Source of the DNA: Nitriliruptoraceae bacterium
GTDB lineage: Bacteria > Actinomycetota > Nitriliruptoria > Nitriliruptorales > Nitriliruptoraceae
Reading direction: 5' to 3'
DNA length: 5,711 bases
Assembly: GCA_007120565.1 (NCBI GenBank)
Contig: SKNK01000446.1
Coordinates: forward strand, 1 to 5,711
This document shows, one piece after another, positions 4,823 through 5,711 of this stretch (position 1 is the stretch's first letter; each line of letters begins with the position of its first letter). Position numbers and translations under genes: made by a program. The notes beneath the pieces are model-generated. The model ran no database searches. It was not told the origin of the DNA and saw only the letters and a list, made by a program, of their open reading frames with translations.

Positions 4823-5711
4823 GTGGGGAAGGTCGACGCCGTCACCCTCGAGGTGGCCCGCAGCCGGTTCGCCGCGATCGCCGAGGAGATGGGTACGGTG
4901 CTTCGGCGCACCGCCTACTCCCCGAACATCAAGGAACGCATCGACTGTTCCGCCGCCATCTTCGTCCCGTCGGGCGAGATGCTGGCCCAGGCGGAGCACA
5001 TCCCGGTGCACCTCGGCTCGATGCCCGCCTCGGTGCGCGCCGTGTTGGACGCCTTCGGTGGAGAACTCGACAGTCAGACCCAGTACGCGGTCAACGATCC
5101 CTTCGCCGGAGGCACCCACCTCAACGACCTGACCTTGGTCCGGCCGGTTGCGGTGAACGGCGACCTGATCGGGTTCGTCGCGAACCGTGCCCACCACGCC
5201 GACGTCGGCGGGGACGCACCGGGGTCCATGCCGGCCAAGGCCACCCACATCGACCAGGAGGGCCATCGCGTCTCGCCGATGGCCGCGGTCGTCGGAGGCG
5301 AGTGGTTGGACGTCTTCGTGCAGCCCTTCCTGGAGGCGACGCGTACACCGCAGGAGCGGCTCGGCGATCTGTCGGCCCAGCTGGGCGCCAACGAGGTCGG
5401 AGCCCTACGGATGGCCGAGTTGGCCCGCAACCTCGGCCCCGCGGCCTTCGGTCGGTTGGGTGACGCGGTGCTCGACTACGGGGAGCGGAGGATGCGTGCC
5501 GCGCTGGCGGAGCTGCCCTCCGGTACCTACCGGTTCACCGACCACATGGAGGGGCAGGACGAACTCCACCCCATCACGGTAACGATCGAACTCGCTGGCG
5601 GTGAGTTGCACGCCGACATGGCCGGGTCGTCTCCCCAGGTGGCCGCCAACTTCAACGCGGTGCAGGCGGTCACGCGCTCCTGCCTGTACTACGCCGTCCG
5701 GGTCGCCACCG
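4823..5711 (+). CDS. hyuB: Hydantoinase/oxoprolinase-family B subunit, N-terminal part (partial)
   Basis: A GTG start at 4823 opens 296 codons that continue past the right edge; family members are usually about 500-600 residues, so roughly half is seen. Family motifs follow in order: EVARSRFAAIAEEMG (10-24), RTAYSPNIKERIDCSAAIF (29-47), HIPVHLGSMP (59-68), NDPFAGGTHLNDLTL (91-105), GFVANRAHHADVGG (117-130), PGSMPA (133-138) and VAANFNAVQAVTRS (273-286). D41, H99, D102, H124 and D127 lie in motifs that in this family surround the catalytic metal site; that assignment rests on family knowledge. The subunit would pair with the A subunit encoded at 1827-3947, which supplies ATP binding, to open or carboxylate a cyclic or carbonyl substrate in the cytoplasm. 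GAGGA seven bases upstream supports the start. The gene is unusual in being separated from its partner by a redoxin gene and a repeat-bearing 214-base spacer. No frameshift or stop is seen in the visible part. Confidence 0.94.
   Translation, partial: MGKVDAVTLEVARSRFAAIAEEMGTVLRRTAYSPNIKERIDCSAAIFVPSGEMLAQAEHIPVHLGSMPASVRAVLDAFGGELDSQTQYAVNDPFAGGTHLNDLTLVRPVAVNGDLIGFVANRAHHADVGGDAPGSMPAKATHIDQEGHRVSPMAAVVGGEWLDVFVQPFLEATRTPQERLGDLSAQLGANEVGALRMAELARNLGPAAFGRLGDAVLDYGERRMRAALAELPSGTYRFTDHMEGQDELHPITVTIELAGGELHADMAGSSPQVAANFNAVQAVTRSCLYYAVRVAT

Overview
The window is about 5.7 kb of very GC-rich DNA. Codons end mostly in G or C, GTG starts are common, Shine-Dalgarno sites are purine-rich, and the candidate -10 boxes have the form TANNNT. 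Together these suggest an actinobacterium (Actinomycetota); nothing in the window fixes the genus. No insertion sequence, phage gene, CRISPR array or rRNA is visible. The density looks like ordinary chromosome: five protein genes, two of them cut by the window edges, and one tRNA.

Layout. (1) Bases 1-736, minus strand: the N-terminal 245 residues of a secreted coiled-coil protein resembling the N-terminal part of PcsB / NlpC-P60-type peptidoglycan hydrolases. It runs off the left edge. (2) Bases 737-939: an intergenic stretch with a cluster of inverted repeats, which is the likely control region of the minus-strand gene. (3) Bases 940-1016: a complete tRNA-Ala(UGC) with encoded CCA. (4) Bases 1017-1256: a non-coding stretch with short GC-rich repeats, hairpins and the leader of the next gene. 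(5) Bases 1257-1769: a universal stress protein with an intact nucleotide-binding motif. (6) Bases 1827-3947: the A subunit of an ATP-dependent hydantoinase/oxoprolinase-family enzyme. (7) Bases 4042-4608: a redoxin (thioredoxin/peroxiredoxin-like) with a CKHCP motif. (8) Bases 4609-4822: a non-coding stretch with a 27-base exact direct repeat. (9) Bases 4823 to the right edge: the B subunit of the hydantoinase/oxoprolinase-family enzyme, incomplete.

How the genes work together. In this family an ATP-binding A subunit and a metal-containing B subunit together open or carboxylate cyclic amides, lactams or ketones. 5-oxoprolinase, N-methylhydantoinase, caprolactamase and acetone carboxylase are members; the substrate here cannot be read from sequence. 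The A and B genes are usually adjacent. Here a redoxin gene and a repeat-bearing spacer separate them, although all three genes point the same way and could form one transcription unit.

The most unusual sequence features are a seven-fold hexapeptide repeat inserted in the N-terminal domain of the A subunit, and the exact direct repeat just before the B subunit start. I did not find a clearly new defence or mobile system.
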